Assembly: GCA_043228905.1 (NCBI GenBank)
Contig: JBHGNT010000021.1
Span: 8,370,001-8,434,000 of the forward strand
DNA: 64,000 bases
Direction of reading: 5' to 3'
DNA from: Azolla caroliniana
Lineage: Eukaryota > Polypodiophyta
The notes beneath the pieces were generated by a model. The model was not told the DNA's origin and did no database searches. It worked only from the letters and a program-made list of their open reading frames with translations. Positions within the stretch are counted from its first letter, which is position 1; each line of letters opens with the position of its first letter. A program made the position numbers and the translations under genes. Positions 1 to 10,707 of this stretch are shown one piece after another.

Positions 1-636
1 CAAGCGTGGTTTGCACCCTTGATCGAGAAATCATCCCCTCTCTTAGAAAACTTCACCGCTTTCATTGAGGAGCTCGAAGCGACATTTGGCGAGATAGACC
101 GACGACGAATGACAGTCACAAAGCTTTATTCTTTCCAACAAGGCTCACGTCCAGGTTCGGTCTACGCCTCAGAGTTCCATCAGATTGCTTGCGACGTGAG
201 TTGGGATGACCAAGCCCTATGCGACCATTTCCGTTGCGACCTCCGAAACGACGTCAAGACCCTTCTCTTAAACTTCATGGAGCCCAGATCATTGTCTCAA
301 GTAATCTCCCAAAGTGTCTAGTGTGACAATCGTCTCTTCAAACTTCGTCAAGAAGAACGGGGGACTCGTGGGTCTCAAGCTTCTTCCCGAAACGCATCAA
401 TCGCTAGGTCCTACTTGTCTCCCACGCCAACCTTACCATCACCCAATGATAACCATACCACGATGGAGGTCGATTTCCATATCCTGATGGAGATCGACCA
501 CGCTTGGTTCCAACCACTGAAGCCCAATGCCAACATCGTCGGGACAATGGACTTTGTCTCTATTGTAAACGTGGCAACCCCGACCATGTCATCCGGCACT
601 GCCAGGTGCGGGGCCGACGACAAACAATTCTTTTAA
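1..636 (+). pseudogene. Gag remnant of chromovirus A with a zinc knuckle
   Basis: An open stretch at 19-321 matches the general shape of Ty3 Gag (retrotransposon gag domain: aromatic and acidic helices ending in LLLNFMEP-like sequence). It ends in a stop at 319-321. A CCHC-type knuckle, CLYC..H....C, is readable at 555-602, but it has six residues rather than four between the second Cys and the His, so it may be non-functional. Frames change between the two pieces. Gag would form the virus-like particle in the cytoplasm. Only about the C-terminal half is in the window. Confidence 0.65.
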
Positions 637-667
637 TGTCCTCAAAGCAACTTTTCTCTCCGCCCCC

Positions 668-1423
668 ATGTTAGTCCACCCCAACCCCACCCACCCTTTC
701 CATGTTGAAACTGACGCCGCCGACTTTGCCATAGGTGCGGTCTTGTCTCAATTCGACGACGATGGCACCCTACATTCGGTCGCCTTCTACTCTCGGAAGT
801 TTACAGCCTTGGAAATCAATTATCTGGTCTACAACAAGGAGCTTGCAGCTATCATCTCGGCCTTCGCCGAATGGCGACCCTATCTGGTTGGGACCCAACA
901 TCGTATTCAGGTGCTGACCGACCACAAGAATCTCATCTACTTCACCACCACTCATACGTTGAATCAGAGGCAGGCTCGTTGGTCATCTTTTCTCACCGAC
1001 TATGACTTAGAAATCTTGTTTCGACCCGAGGTTCAACATGGGAAAGCGGATGCTCTCTCTCGGCGACCCGATTTTGCAATACGCCCAGGTGATGACGCAT
1101 ATTCTCAGCAATGGTATTGTTTATTGTGGCCCGATCAACTCCACATGTTCGCAACCTATATGTTGCATGATGATTCCTTGGTCAATGAGATCGCCCAAGC
1201 AACTACGTCAGACCCTTTCGTTACTGACATCATGGCGTGCCTTAACAACCCATCCCAAGAGATGCAAAGCTTCGATCTTAGTTGCTTTACAACTCAGGAT
1301 GGGCTACTCTATGTAATCACCTCCTTTACGTACCAGCTGGCACATGTCGCATCCGAGTATTACAAACTTGCCACGATTATCCTCTTGTTAGATACTTTGG
1401 GTTCGCAAAAATGTTGGCGTTGA
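668..1423 (+). pseudogene. RNase H domain of chromovirus A
   Basis: The frame opens with the typical join of reverse transcriptase thumb to RNase H (HVETDAADFAIGAVLSQ, then SVAFYSRKF and NKELAAI). It continues through LTDHKNLIYF and ends the domain with KADALSRRPDF. This enzyme degrades the RNA strand of the RNA-DNA hybrid during reverse transcription. No YxDD reverse-transcriptase core precedes it, so the element cannot copy itself. The last part of the frame (about residues 140-250) is the linker to the integrase; it breaks by frameshift near 1320-1420 into the next frame. Confidence 0.8.
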
Positions 1424-2422
1424 TGCCTCAGGGGTTTTGGTGGCCCCAACCTTGGAAATTGGTCAAAGAATTTATCAAAACTTGTGACGTTTGTGCTCAC
1501 TCCAAAGGGGCTCACCATCGTCCATACGACCTTCTACACCCACTTCCAATTCCCAGTCGACCTTGGGCATCTTTTTCCATGGACTTTATCACCGACCTTC
1601 CTTGGGTTGGTGACCATTTCGGGGGAGGAGACGGGCTAGTGATCGTCGATCGGTTTTCAAAGATGGCTCACTTTGTCCATGTTCGAAAACCATTTCGGAG
1701 GGAGGAGATGGCTAACCTTTTTCTGAAAAATGTCATATGATTACACGGCTTCCCTGAGGATGTCACTTTTGATCGAGGTCCTCAATTTATCTCCCACTTC
1801 TGGCGCCAACTTCTACAAACATTCGGGACTTCTGTGAACTTGTCTACCGCGCACCACCCTGAAACGGTGGTAAACCAAAAGAGTCAACCAAGTCCTCGAA
1901 CAATGCCTCCGGGGTACAGTCAGCTACCAACAAGATGATTGGGTGGACTTCCTTGCCATCGTAGAATTTGCCTACAATAATAGTATCCATGCCTCAACTA
2001 AGGTTTCCCCGTTCTTTGCAAACTACGGTTTCCACCCTCGTTTCAACATTTCCATTCCGGAGACTTCCGTCAATCCGTTGGCCGAGAGGCATGCCCACAC
2101 CTTACAAGATGTCCATCATGACCTCTCCCTCGAGCTCCATGCCGCTGGCAAACAATATAAAGCTCACGCTGATCGACATCGCTTGGTCACGTTGACCTTC
2201 ACAGTCGGTGATATGGTTTGGCTGCTACCTCGCCACATCGCAACCACCCGTCCCTACGCGAAACTCGACTACAGAAAGCTAGGCCCCTTCCGTATCCTCG
2301 AGTGCGTTCCCCCACATTTTGGCTTCACAATGTTTTCCACGTCTCTCTCCTCAAACCCTACCATCCTTCTCACATTCCGGGACGACAACCTCCGCCGCCG
2401 CCGTCGCCTGTGGAATTATTGA
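1282..2422 (+). pseudogene. Integrase of chromovirus A, broken
   Basis: The zinc-binding H2C2 part (TCHDYP..., then CDVCAHSKGA) lies at about 1340-1510. The catalytic core follows: MDFITDLPW (first Asp) near 1580, DRGPQF (second Asp) near 1773, and a decayed third-acid region near 1860-1885. A TGA at 1738-1740 stops the frame inside the core. A frameshift near 1880-1940 moves the C-terminal part (FAYNNSIHASTKVSPF..., GDMVWLLPRH) to 1943-2340. Integrase inserts the cDNA into the genome; this copy is inactive. Confidence 0.8.
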
Positions 2423-2590
2423 CAGGTGAGGAGTACAAGGTTGACTGGATCCTCGATTCCCACTTGCGTCGTTGAAGACTTCAATACTTGGTCTTATGGA
2501 AAGGTTACTCTCTTTCGGACGCCACATGGGAACCAGTTACACATTTACAAAATGCGCCGGAGGCAATTCACGAATTTCATTAACGATACC
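2335..2590 (+). pseudogene. Chromodomain at the integrase C-terminus, frameshifted
   Basis: After a proline-rich linker, one frame reads EYKVDWILDSHLRR up to a stop at 2473-2475. A second frame continues the domain as [10 protein letters not shown], then DATWEP and [10 protein letters not shown] (about 2480-2582). This is the classic chromodomain order: first strand, WKGY, TWEP, C-terminal helix. Chromodomains of chromoviruses bind modified histones and steer integration towards heterochromatin. One frameshift separates the halves. Confidence 0.8.
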
Positions 2591-2648
2591 CTCATAAACT
2601 GGCCGCGGGTGTTAGGAGGTGGCCTTAGAGGGAGGATAACGTCATAGA

Positions 2649-3420
2649 CATATACCACGGAGGAAGGTAGGGATTAAACCTTAGACCTCATGGTCTCTAT
2701 TGGGCAACCCTACCAATTGAGCTAAATATGCATCCGTGCATAGTATGAACCATACGTACCATACGCGCATTCGCATTCGCGTAAGAAAAACACCGTCAAA
2801 GAATGATAAATACCATACTTTTGGATTAACTATTTATTATGACGTAAATAAGCCTAAAAAATGAAAAACAACATTAAAAAAATGGGAAAAAAACAAAAAA
2901 AAAACACAAGAATGTTTGAATAACATTCGCATTCGTTTTCCAACGTAGGAAAATTATGCTAGACGAACACACATTTTACGTACTATACATCCTTGTACCA
3001 AATCCAACTTCATGTAGTGTAGATTGAACATTGTAAGTTTCTAGCTTGCACACATTCTCATACATCCTCATGCATACTCTATTTTTTGCTGGCTTACATA
3101 GCCCTACCTTCTTGTATAAATACTCAGGTGCACCTTGATTCTAATCAAGGTGAACAACACCAGTTACGGAGTCTATAAGTTGAGTTCTTGTTCTTTTCCT
3201 CTCTTGTGTTCTAGTCTTTTCTTCGCTGTGATCTATTATACTTGTCCGTGACATCCACTACCTTCACTTTCTCATTTGTATTAGTGGTTAAATCTTAGTT
3301 ACCACTTTTGTAATCAACCGCTTCGAACATTTGTATACCCATTTTTTCTATAAAGGGTTCTTGCTTAATCTAGTGTTTCAGCCTAAAAAGAGGCTTTCTT
3401 TTGGTCTTAATTTTGTATAA
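2649..3420 (+). other. Probable 3' LTR region of chromovirus A, no coding sequence
   Basis: No credible reading frame. The stretch follows a purine tract and starts near GTCATAGAC, with an antisense tRNA-like segment at its left end. It is A/T-rich in the middle and has a TATA-like CTTGTATAAATACTC near 3112-3126 followed by pyrimidine-rich sequence. This looks like U3, promoter and R/U5 of an LTR, but no second copy is in the window, so the borders are unknown. Confidence 0.45.
2656..2736 (-). repeat. tRNA-like segment (A and B boxes), antisense in the LTR
   Basis: On the minus strand an A-box-like TAGCTCAATTGG (2713-2724) is followed 32 bases later by a B-box-like GGTTTAATCCC (2670-2680), the spacing of a tRNA. 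I could not fold a full cloverleaf with a paired acceptor stem, so this is a tRNA-derived relic (SINE-like head) rather than a working tRNA gene. Confidence 0.5.
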
Positions 3421-3807
3421 TTCCTTCATAATCTTGTGTTCAATATGTTAGTTATATGTTTTGAACCTTACGTTGCGCTTAATCATTGTTCTACTATGCA
3501 AGCCTTCGACTCATTGCCTCCTTTGACTTGTGGGAGCCTTTGACTCCTTAGAGCTAGGACCTTTAACTCTTCAGATCCTTGGACTTGTAGAAGGCCTCGG
3601 CTCCTCCTATGAGCATTCGAGTTCTTTACATTTGTGCCCACCTAATCTTTGTGTACTCCCTAGCCCAACACCCTTGGGGTCCTGCTCAAGTAGCATATGC
3701 ACACGTGATTACATGACAATGTTGCGAGGAGATCCTTGGTACAAAGAGGAGTAAAGTGCTCTTGGTTCATTCATCCATGTGGCCCCTATGTATGTATGTG
3801 TGTATGT
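3421..3807. other. Non-coding stretch with a TATG-type microsatellite
   Basis: I see no gene or element feature here apart from a short TATGTATGTGTGTATG run at about 3787-3806, directly before a Copia LTR. Confidence 0.4.
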
Positions 3808-4092
3808 TGTTGCGGAAGTGTCAAAATATTCTTAGTTATTTATAGCAAAATAACTAACTAAATATAACAAAAAAATAAAGCTATTAAATAGAGTAAGAAA
3901 ACAAACCAAAATTTAACGAGGTTCGGCCAATTAAGACTGTCCTCCAAAGTAGCCTACTAAGTGGGAGAAAATAATACAAGATTGGGATTTGGATACCCAA
4001 ACTAAGAGGAAGAGGAGCTTATTTATAACTCCCAAATCACTTCCCGAAATTCCCATTTCCAATGTGGGATAAAGGAATGGGCCAAAGAATCA
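3808..4092 (-). repeat. LTR of Copia B (3' LTR, about 285 bp)
   Basis: It lies downstream (minus sense) of Copia RNase H coding sequence and starts, in minus sense, after a purine tract (AAGGTGGAGATT) common in plant Copia elements. It ends with CACTTCCGCAACA. Its upper border (about 4092) is less certain than the lower TGTTGCGG border. No partner LTR is present because the 5' half of the element is lost. Confidence 0.55.
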
Positions 4093-4099
4093 ATAAATC

Positions 4100-6060
4100 T
4101 CCACCTTGGCCCAATCTCTTATCCTACTAAATTCAAATATTCTCAAATAAACAAATAATAAAATAGTCCTTACGGTGCTTCCAAATCTATGCTGTGAGGC
4201 GCCAACTTTAAATGTGCAGGATATTAGCCAAGTCTAAACAATGTTCAAACTTGGCCCTTGTAACCACCTTGGTCAGCATATCTGCAAGATTTTCTATAGT
4301 ATGAATCTTTTGGAGAAGTATCTCCTCCTCGTCGAGAATTTCCCGCACGAAGTGATAGCGAACATCAATGTGCTTCGTCCGTGTGTGAAAGACTTGGTTC
4401 TTTGCTAAATCAATAGCTTCACTCTAACTGTTACAATACACATTAAGTTGTTTTTGACCAACTTCCAAGTCTTTAAGCACCCCATGTTGCTAGATTGCCT
4501 CCTTCATAGCCTTTATAATTGCCATATACTCAGCCTCTATCGTAGACAAAGCCATTGTTGACTGTAAAGTAGACAAAGCCTTTGCTAATGTGAACAAATA
4601 GCCAGTTGTAGATTGTCGCTTATCCAAATCATTTGCATAATCAAAATCATAATATCCAAATATGCATTGATCAAGTGATTTATCCTCCTCAAATTTCAAT
4701 CCAACATCCACGGTATTTTGAAGATACCGAAGAATCCATTTCACAACTTGCCAATGACCCTTGCCTGGATCATGCATATACCTGGCAACAATTCTAACAA
4801 TAAAATATCGGGTCGTGTACACGACATTGCATACATCAAGCTTTTAGCTGCATTTGCATACGAGACTTTCGCCATGTATTTTCACTCTTCATTAGTTGTT
4901 GGAGATAATCCATTACTCAGTTTCAAATGCAGACCAAATGGAGTGCTTACAGGTTTTGTATCATCGTACATACCAAAATGTTGTAGTATCTTCTTCAATT
5001 ATTGCATTAATGACAACCAAAGTTTGTTCCTCTCTTTGTTCCTACTTATCTCCATGCTGAGAATATGTTTGGCTTCCCCAAATCCTTCATCTCGAACTCT
5101 TTACTCATCTAACCCTTCAACCTGTGAATCTCAACTTGACTCTTTGTTGCAATCAACATATCATCAACATATAAGAGTAAGTAGATGTATTGTTAGGAAA
5201 CAGGTCCCTCCGGATGGGAAGTGAGAAGAACAGTGTTGATGAGCAACTCGGCTAAGGCCGATAGGCCGAGCCCGAATCCGGATGTGGAGTACCCGGCAAT
5301 GGAAGACCCGGTGAGAACCAGATGACGAGTACCCGGCAAGGAAGAGCCGGTGAGAACCGGATGTTGCAGGCCCGGTGAGAACCTCTCATCGGATGGAAGG
5401 GACATATATGTAAATATGTTCCACAGAGCCCACTGGGGCTATATTTGTAAATAGCCCGAAAGTCATATTAGTATAAATATGACCTAGGGCAAACTTAATA
5501 GCGATGATGATAGAGTTATTGGTGTAACCTCTGTACACTGCGTAAGAGAGAGAGAGAGAGAACGACATACAAAGATTGTGTCTTTGTTGTAAACGCCGCT
5601 AGGAGAAGATTGTGAGCAAGAGGTCGTTGACTCTATGCTCCCTGTTGTATTACTTTACAGAGTGATAGTTTGGAGTTTGTGGACTCCCGTGGTTTTTCCC
5701 TCTCAGGGTTTTTGACGTTAATATCCTGTGTATTCTCTTTCTGTTTTGTCGACTTACCTCCATTCCCATTTAGTCTGTGGTTTTTTTTTTCGATTGTCAT
5801 CAAGTGATCTACGCTTCGGTTGTTGCCGGAGATTAATCTGCGTATTCCACATCATGTATGAACCATCTAGAAGATTGTGCAAATACACACAATGATTGTA
5901 TTTGCTTCTCCTATACTTCTGACCCTTCATGAACTTGTCAAATCATTTATACCATTGTCTCGGAGATTGCTTCAGTTCGTACAATGATTTGCTAAGTTTA
6001 CAAACCCAATCTTCTTTACTGACAACCTTGTATCCTTTTGGTTGAGGAAATCTATTCATG
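4100..6060 (-). pseudogene. Copia B pol remnant: reverse transcriptase and RNase H
   Basis: In minus sense the reverse transcriptase runs from a QPKGYKVVSKEDWVCKL-type segment and SLYELKQSPRQWYK (about 5943-6060) to YLLLYVDDML (5140-5185), where the YVDD catalytic motif is intact. It continues through a degraded linker (VSTPFGLHLKLS, SCTRPD) to RNase H at 4490-4822 (HWQVVKWILRYL, FDYANDLD, STTGYLF, ALSTIEAEYMA). The C-terminal RNase H piece (HTRTKHIDVRYHF) is at about 4330-4390. Several frameshifts break it. A solo LTR splits the segment just before YVDD. The 5' part is replaced by Gypsy sequence near 6060-6130. Confidence 0.8.
5191..5855 (+). mobile_element. Solo LTR, Copia E family (665 bp)
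   Basis: A TG...CA-bounded unit (TGTTAGGAAACAGG to TTCCACATCA) flanked by a perfect 5-bp duplication TGTAT (5186-5190 and 5856-5860). It resembles the 5' LTR of Copia E (25792-26492) along its length. It interrupts the reverse transcriptase of Copia B. Solo LTRs arise by recombination between the two LTRs of one insertion. It carries the triple inverted-repeat promoter module (5402-5485) and an AG microsatellite near 5545-5565. Confidence 0.9.
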
Positions 6061-6099
6061 TGTAAAGTTTTGAAAAAAAATCCCTCAAAGCACATGAAC

Positions 6100-8420
6100 C
6101 TGATACATTTCTGGCGTAACACTTCTCTTGCTAGGGTGCCCAAGTCAAATGTCCCATTTTCGACTCCTACTATCCAGTACGGTTCGGTCCATTTGAATCA
6201 CAATTTGCCTGGCATTTGTCCCATGCGTGTTTAGAACACTAGGATGACGTTTCCAATTTTAAACCATTTCTCATTGGTGCCGCGGCGATCCATGAACACC
6301 TTCCGCCGGTTCCAAGATTTCCATGCTGTGGACTCTAGCTTCACCGAGTTCGAGCAGTTGATGTAAGCGGACTTGCTCAGATTGTCGTTTGGAGAGGCGT
6401 TCCCTCACTTGTATCCGTAAACTCAGAACCTGGAATTCCACATGCATTACGGCTTCGAGTCCGAACGCTAGCCGGAATGGAGTCGATTGGATATTGGACT
6501 TGAAACTGGTGCGGTACGCCCATAGGGCGCTATGCAACTTAGTCTCCCAATCCGTGCGGTTGTCATTGATGATCTTCTTTAGGATGTTCTGGAGTGTTTT
6601 GTTCGTCAATTCCGCGAGTCCATTTGCTTGTGGATAGTACGACGTGCTTTTCTTGTGAACTATGACGTAATGGTTGGTGAGCTCATGGATTACCGTATTG
6701 AGGAAATGGCTTCCTTGATCGCTAATAATCTCTATAGGGCATCCAAAACAACACCAAATGTGCTCATATACGAATTGTGTCGTGGATGCCGCCGTGTTAT
6801 CTCGTAAAGCTTTGGCCTCGAACAATTTTGTATAGTAGTCTATGGCCAATAGGATGTAGTTATTACCTGTTCGTGCTCCGGCTGGGGTAAATGGTCCGAC
6901 GAAATCCAGACCCTATTTCTGGAAAGGCTCTAGTGGTAGCATTGGTTGATGGGGCATTCACACAGATTCTATAGGTTGGCCCATTCGCTGACATAGGTCA
7001 CATTGTTTGCAGTATGCGTGAGCATCCTTCTGTATTGTCGGTCACCAAAGTCCTCGTTGCCATATCTTCCATGCAGTTGCCTCCCCCGCATAGTGCCCCT
7101 TGCTATTCCATAGTGAGCCTCTCGTAATACCATGTTTTTTTCCTCCTGGCATACACATCTTCGCCAGATGCCATAGCTTCTCTTATGGTACAGTATTCCT
7201 TCGAGTAGGCAGACGTTCTGGCGTCTCACCACTAACCGTTTCTTTTCATCAATATGCAGCCTTGGAGGTGGCAGTCCCGTACTTAAGAAATAGGTCATTT
7301 CCTCCAGCCATTTGTCCGGGGAGTGTATTCCTTCTTCAGCTTCTTTTGCCGAAATACGCAAGATTCCGGTATCCAGAAAGTTGTCGTACCCTTCAACCGC
7401 TTCTTCTCCATTTTCAATACGGCTCAGGTAATCCGCCACTGCGTGCTGGGTCCCCGACCGATGCTGTATCTCGAACTCAAACTCTTGCAACAACAACATT
7501 CACCGGGCCAACTTCCCTATGAACATTTGTTTTGAGATGAGGTATAGTAACGCCATGTGATCAACGTGAAAGGTGAACTTTCAGCCCAGTAGATAATGCC
7601 GAAATTTGTTGACGCTATATATCATTCCTAAGGCATCGCGCTTTGTCGTCGAATAGTTTCGTTCAGCGTCTGTTAATTTACTACTGGAGTAGTATACCGA
7701 CCAATACCAATTCTGCTCAGTGAACTACATGAGTGCGCTACCGATAGCTATGTCAGATGCATCTAGGAACACATGGAATGGTTTTGTCCAGACTGAAGGC
7801 TATACGACTAGCACTTGCATAAGCATTACTTTTAGCGCTAAGTATGCCTTGTCTTCCTTCGCCGTCGATTTGAAGGGAGTGCAATGCACTGCTGCGTGTA
7901 ATGGCGTAGCAAAATCTGCAAGACAATGGAGCATGCAGATGTCCCAGCGAATATGACCCAAGAAGCGGGTAAGAGCCTTTGCGTTGCGTGGGGATGGAGC
8001 CTCTACGATGGCTTTAATTTTTCCAGGATCCACCGCGATACCGTCTTTGCTCACTATGTGCCCGAGAAGGGCTCTGCTTGTGACCCCAAACGCGCATTTT
8101 ACGGGATTGAGGCTGAGCCATTCTAAACGACATCGTTCTAAGCATAAACGTAAATGTCCTAAATGATCCTATCATGTTCCATACACCGCAAAGTCACCTA
8201 GAAAAACCTGCATGAACGTAGGGATGAACTCGACAAAAATTTCGGTGATGATGCGTTGGAACGTTGCTGGGGCGGTCTTTAATCTGAACATCATGACTAC
8301 GGCCACGAAAACGCCCCAATCTATTACAAAGAAAATTTTCTCTTGGTCGGTTGGGTGCATTCATACCTAGTTGTACCCGCTAAATCCATTCAAGCAGATT
8401 TACATTTCGTGACCCGCCAC
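6100..8420 (-). pseudogene. Tat-like Gypsy element C, 3' half: RT, RNase H, integrase
   Basis: In minus sense, reverse transcriptase (8172-8410: GVFVAVVMMF.LKTAPATFQRI, then FLGDFAVYG) leads into thumb and RNase H connection (7800-8054: SKDGIAVDPGKIKAI, TRFLGHI), a degraded RNase H (7500-7790), an RNase H end plus H2C2 region (6969-7499: FEIQHRSGTQHAVADYLSR) and the integrase core (6271-6849: YYTKLFEAKALRDN, SDQGSHF, YYPQANGLAELTNKTL). The catalytic FLDD is altered to FLGD. The style is that of plant Tat/Athila-type Gypsy. The 5' half continues at 16791. Confidence 0.85.
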
Positions 8421-8534
8421 TGTCACGAACAATACTAAGGCAGAGAAGTATTGTCAAGAACAACACTAAGACAAAGAAGGAATTAGTACTATGGGAGGTG
8501 TAGAACTCTCGAGAGAAGGGAAGAGTGAGTGAGT

Positions 8535-8587
<53 letters not shown>

Positions 8588-8865
8588 ACAAAAGATATAT
8601 ATTATGTTAAGAGAATATACAATAATAGCTAGGAGGCTTAAGACTGGTGTTGAACTGATTTGGTTCGAAATAAGGCCTTGTGCCTCCTTTTATAGTGTCA
8701 GGAGTATTCCTGAAGTTTCTAGAATGTTCCAGAGAAATCTGGAATATACATCAATTTTCTATAGTAAAACCTAAATGAAAATAATATCCTTCGTATTACA
8801 ATATATAGTCTAATGGTCAAGAGCTCGACCTATTTAACATAAGGTCATGGGTGCCATATCATGAA
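8421..8865 (-). repeat. LTR 1 of chromovirus D (445 bp)
   Basis: Aligns by eye along its full length with 10275-10707 and 16335-16790. It contains a long (AG)n run (about 8518-8583), a TTTATAG element in the conserved CCTCCTTTTATAGTGT segment, and a tRNA-like A box at 8806-8820. Its B box is damaged. The outer end reads TGAAA instead of the TGACA seen in LTR 3. Confidence 0.85.
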
Positions 8866-10274
8866 ACTATTCCCCCTTTAAAATGAGTGTCATGAGTCGT
8901 TTTGGATTGAGGACCCGGTTTGTCTAGATACTGACGATGGAAGTCTTCAAGAAGAGCACGAGCATTGGTCACATTCTCTATTGGTTCCTAAGTACGCTCG
9001 CTAGGACTATATCCTAGCCAATCGACTAAATAGTAGAGCTTGTTGCGAACAATCTTGGAATCGAGGATGACGGCAACCTCGTAATCAAGTCCATCTTCAA
9101 GTTCGATTGGAGGTGGAGGTTGTTTAATACGACCTGGGATGGTGCTGTCTTGATAGGGTTCGAGGAGAGCACTATGAAACACTAGATGTATCCGAAGTTG
9201 TGGAGGTAGATCGAGACGAAAAGAGACATCATTACTTTTTCCGATAATACGGAAAGGACCTAATCATCGATAATCCAACTTCTCGCATGGACGAGTAGTC
9301 TTGATGTGTCGTCGTAGTATCCATACCCGATCTCCAATGTTAAAACTGGATGGAAGCCAATGACGATCCGCGTAAAGCTTGTGTATTTGTTGAGCTTGTT
9401 GTAGGTGCGTAGATAAATCCACTTGTATCTTGCGTAACCGCTCCAAACGATCCTTTGCGCAAGGATTTGTGGGTAACTCTAGGGTTTCAAATACACATCA
9501 TCTGGGTGACAACCCATATAAGCATAAAATGGTGTAAACTTTGTCGATGAGTGGAAAGAGTTATTATACGCAAATTCGGCGAAGTGGAGAATATATGCCT
9601 AGTCATCTTGATGATAGCTTAGAAAGCACCGAAGATACTGCTCCAACGTTTGATTTGTTCGTTCTGTTAGGCCGTCCGTTTGCGGGTGGTAGCCGAAGGA
9701 AAGGTTACAAGTGACCTTGAGCATTTTAAAGAGGTGCTTCCAAAATTTCGGGACAAACTGGGGTCCACGGTCACTGATGATACTATCGGGAAGGCCATGA
9801 TGCCAACATACTTCACGCATGATAGTTTTGGTGGTTTCCTCACTCGAGATTTCCTTAGTACATGGCAAGAAATGGGCCATCTTCGTATATCAATCTACTA
9901 GTGTTAAGATCAAATCGAATCCCTTAGAGACTGGAAGATATGTGATGAAATCTAGAGCAATGGATTGCCACGGCTTGCCTGGAATTGGTAATGGTTCTAA
10001 TAAACCATATGGATGATGCCTTGGCATTTTTGCTCTGCAACATGTATCACAAGTCCGAACAAAATCTTTGACAAATTGTTGCATATGGGGCTACCAGAAT
10101 GATCGTTGTACTAAATCTAATGTCTTAGTACTACCAAAATGCTCAACTGTATATGTGTCATGCCAGTTTTGGACTACTCGAAGTTGACAAGAACCATTAG
10201 GAACATACAAGAGTTTCTTAAAGAATAGTAATCCATCATGACATTCGAATTGTCGATAGTGTATACCTGGTTGT
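8866..10274 (-). pseudogene. Truncated internal copy of chromovirus D: integrase and chromodomain
   Basis: In minus sense, from 10274 down: H2C2 end (VRTCDTC), integrase core (9599-10084; ALDFITYLP, SDRGPQF, GYHPQTDGLTERTNQ, all three acidic positions present), C-terminal barrel (RVWILRRHIKTTRPCEKLDYR at 9264-9320) and chromodomain (LDYEVAVILDSK, LYYLVDWLGYSPSERT at 8988-9100). It stops at a junction with LTR 2 just before RNase H, so Gag, protease, RT and RNase H are absent. Scattered stops make it inactive. Confidence 0.82.
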
Positions 10275-10707
10275 TGTCAGAAGCAGTACTAAGACAGAGA
10301 GGTATTGTCAGGAACAGTATAAAACAAAGAAGGAATTAGTACTCAAATATGAGGATTAGTACTAAGGGAGGTGTAGAACTCTCGAGGGAAGGAAAGAGTG
10401 AGTGAGTGAGAGAGAGAGAGAATGAGGATAACAAAAGATATATTATGTTAAGGGAATATACAATAGTAGCTAGGAGGCTTAAGAGTGGCGTTATACCGAT
10501 TTGGTTCGACATAATGCCTTGTGCCTCCTTTTATAGTGTTCTCAGGAGTACTCCTGAAGTTTCTAGAATGTTCCAGAGAAATCTAGACTATACATCAATT
10601 TTCTATAGTAAAACTTAATATCCTTTGTATTACAATATATAGCCTAATGGTAAGAGCTCGACCCATGTACATAAAGTCATGGGTTCGACTCTTGCCATAT
10701 TATGACA
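10275..10707 (-). repeat. LTR 2 of chromovirus D (433 bp)
   Basis: The middle LTR of the tandem array. It serves as 3' LTR of the longer copy (after the polypurine tract AAAAGGGGGATAG in minus sense) and abuts the truncated copy on the other side. It carries a short (AG)n run near 10408-10422 and a plus-strand tRNA-like segment with A box 10640-10654 and B box 10682-10691. Confidence 0.85.

Larger units (their letters stand above)
1..2648 (+). mobile_element. Ty3/Gypsy chromovirus A, deleted and decayed
   Basis: The remnant shows, in order, a Gag piece, RNase H, integrase and a chromodomain, all on the plus strand. The 5' end lies outside the window. Gag passes almost directly into RNase H near 640-668, so protease and reverse transcriptase have been lost by an internal deletion. 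A purine-rich tract (AGAGGGAGGATAAC, about 2627-2641) after the chromodomain fits a polypurine tract, and the sequence after it is probably the 3' LTR. Stops and frameshifts are frequent. The gene order and chromodomain place it among chromoviruses. The RNase H and integrase style recalls Tcn1-like elements; the clade is my inference. Confidence 0.85.

Noticed and set aside
2656-2736. Functional tRNA gene
   Set aside because: A and B boxes exist but I cannot pair the acceptor and anticodon stems; likewise for the other tRNA-like segments.
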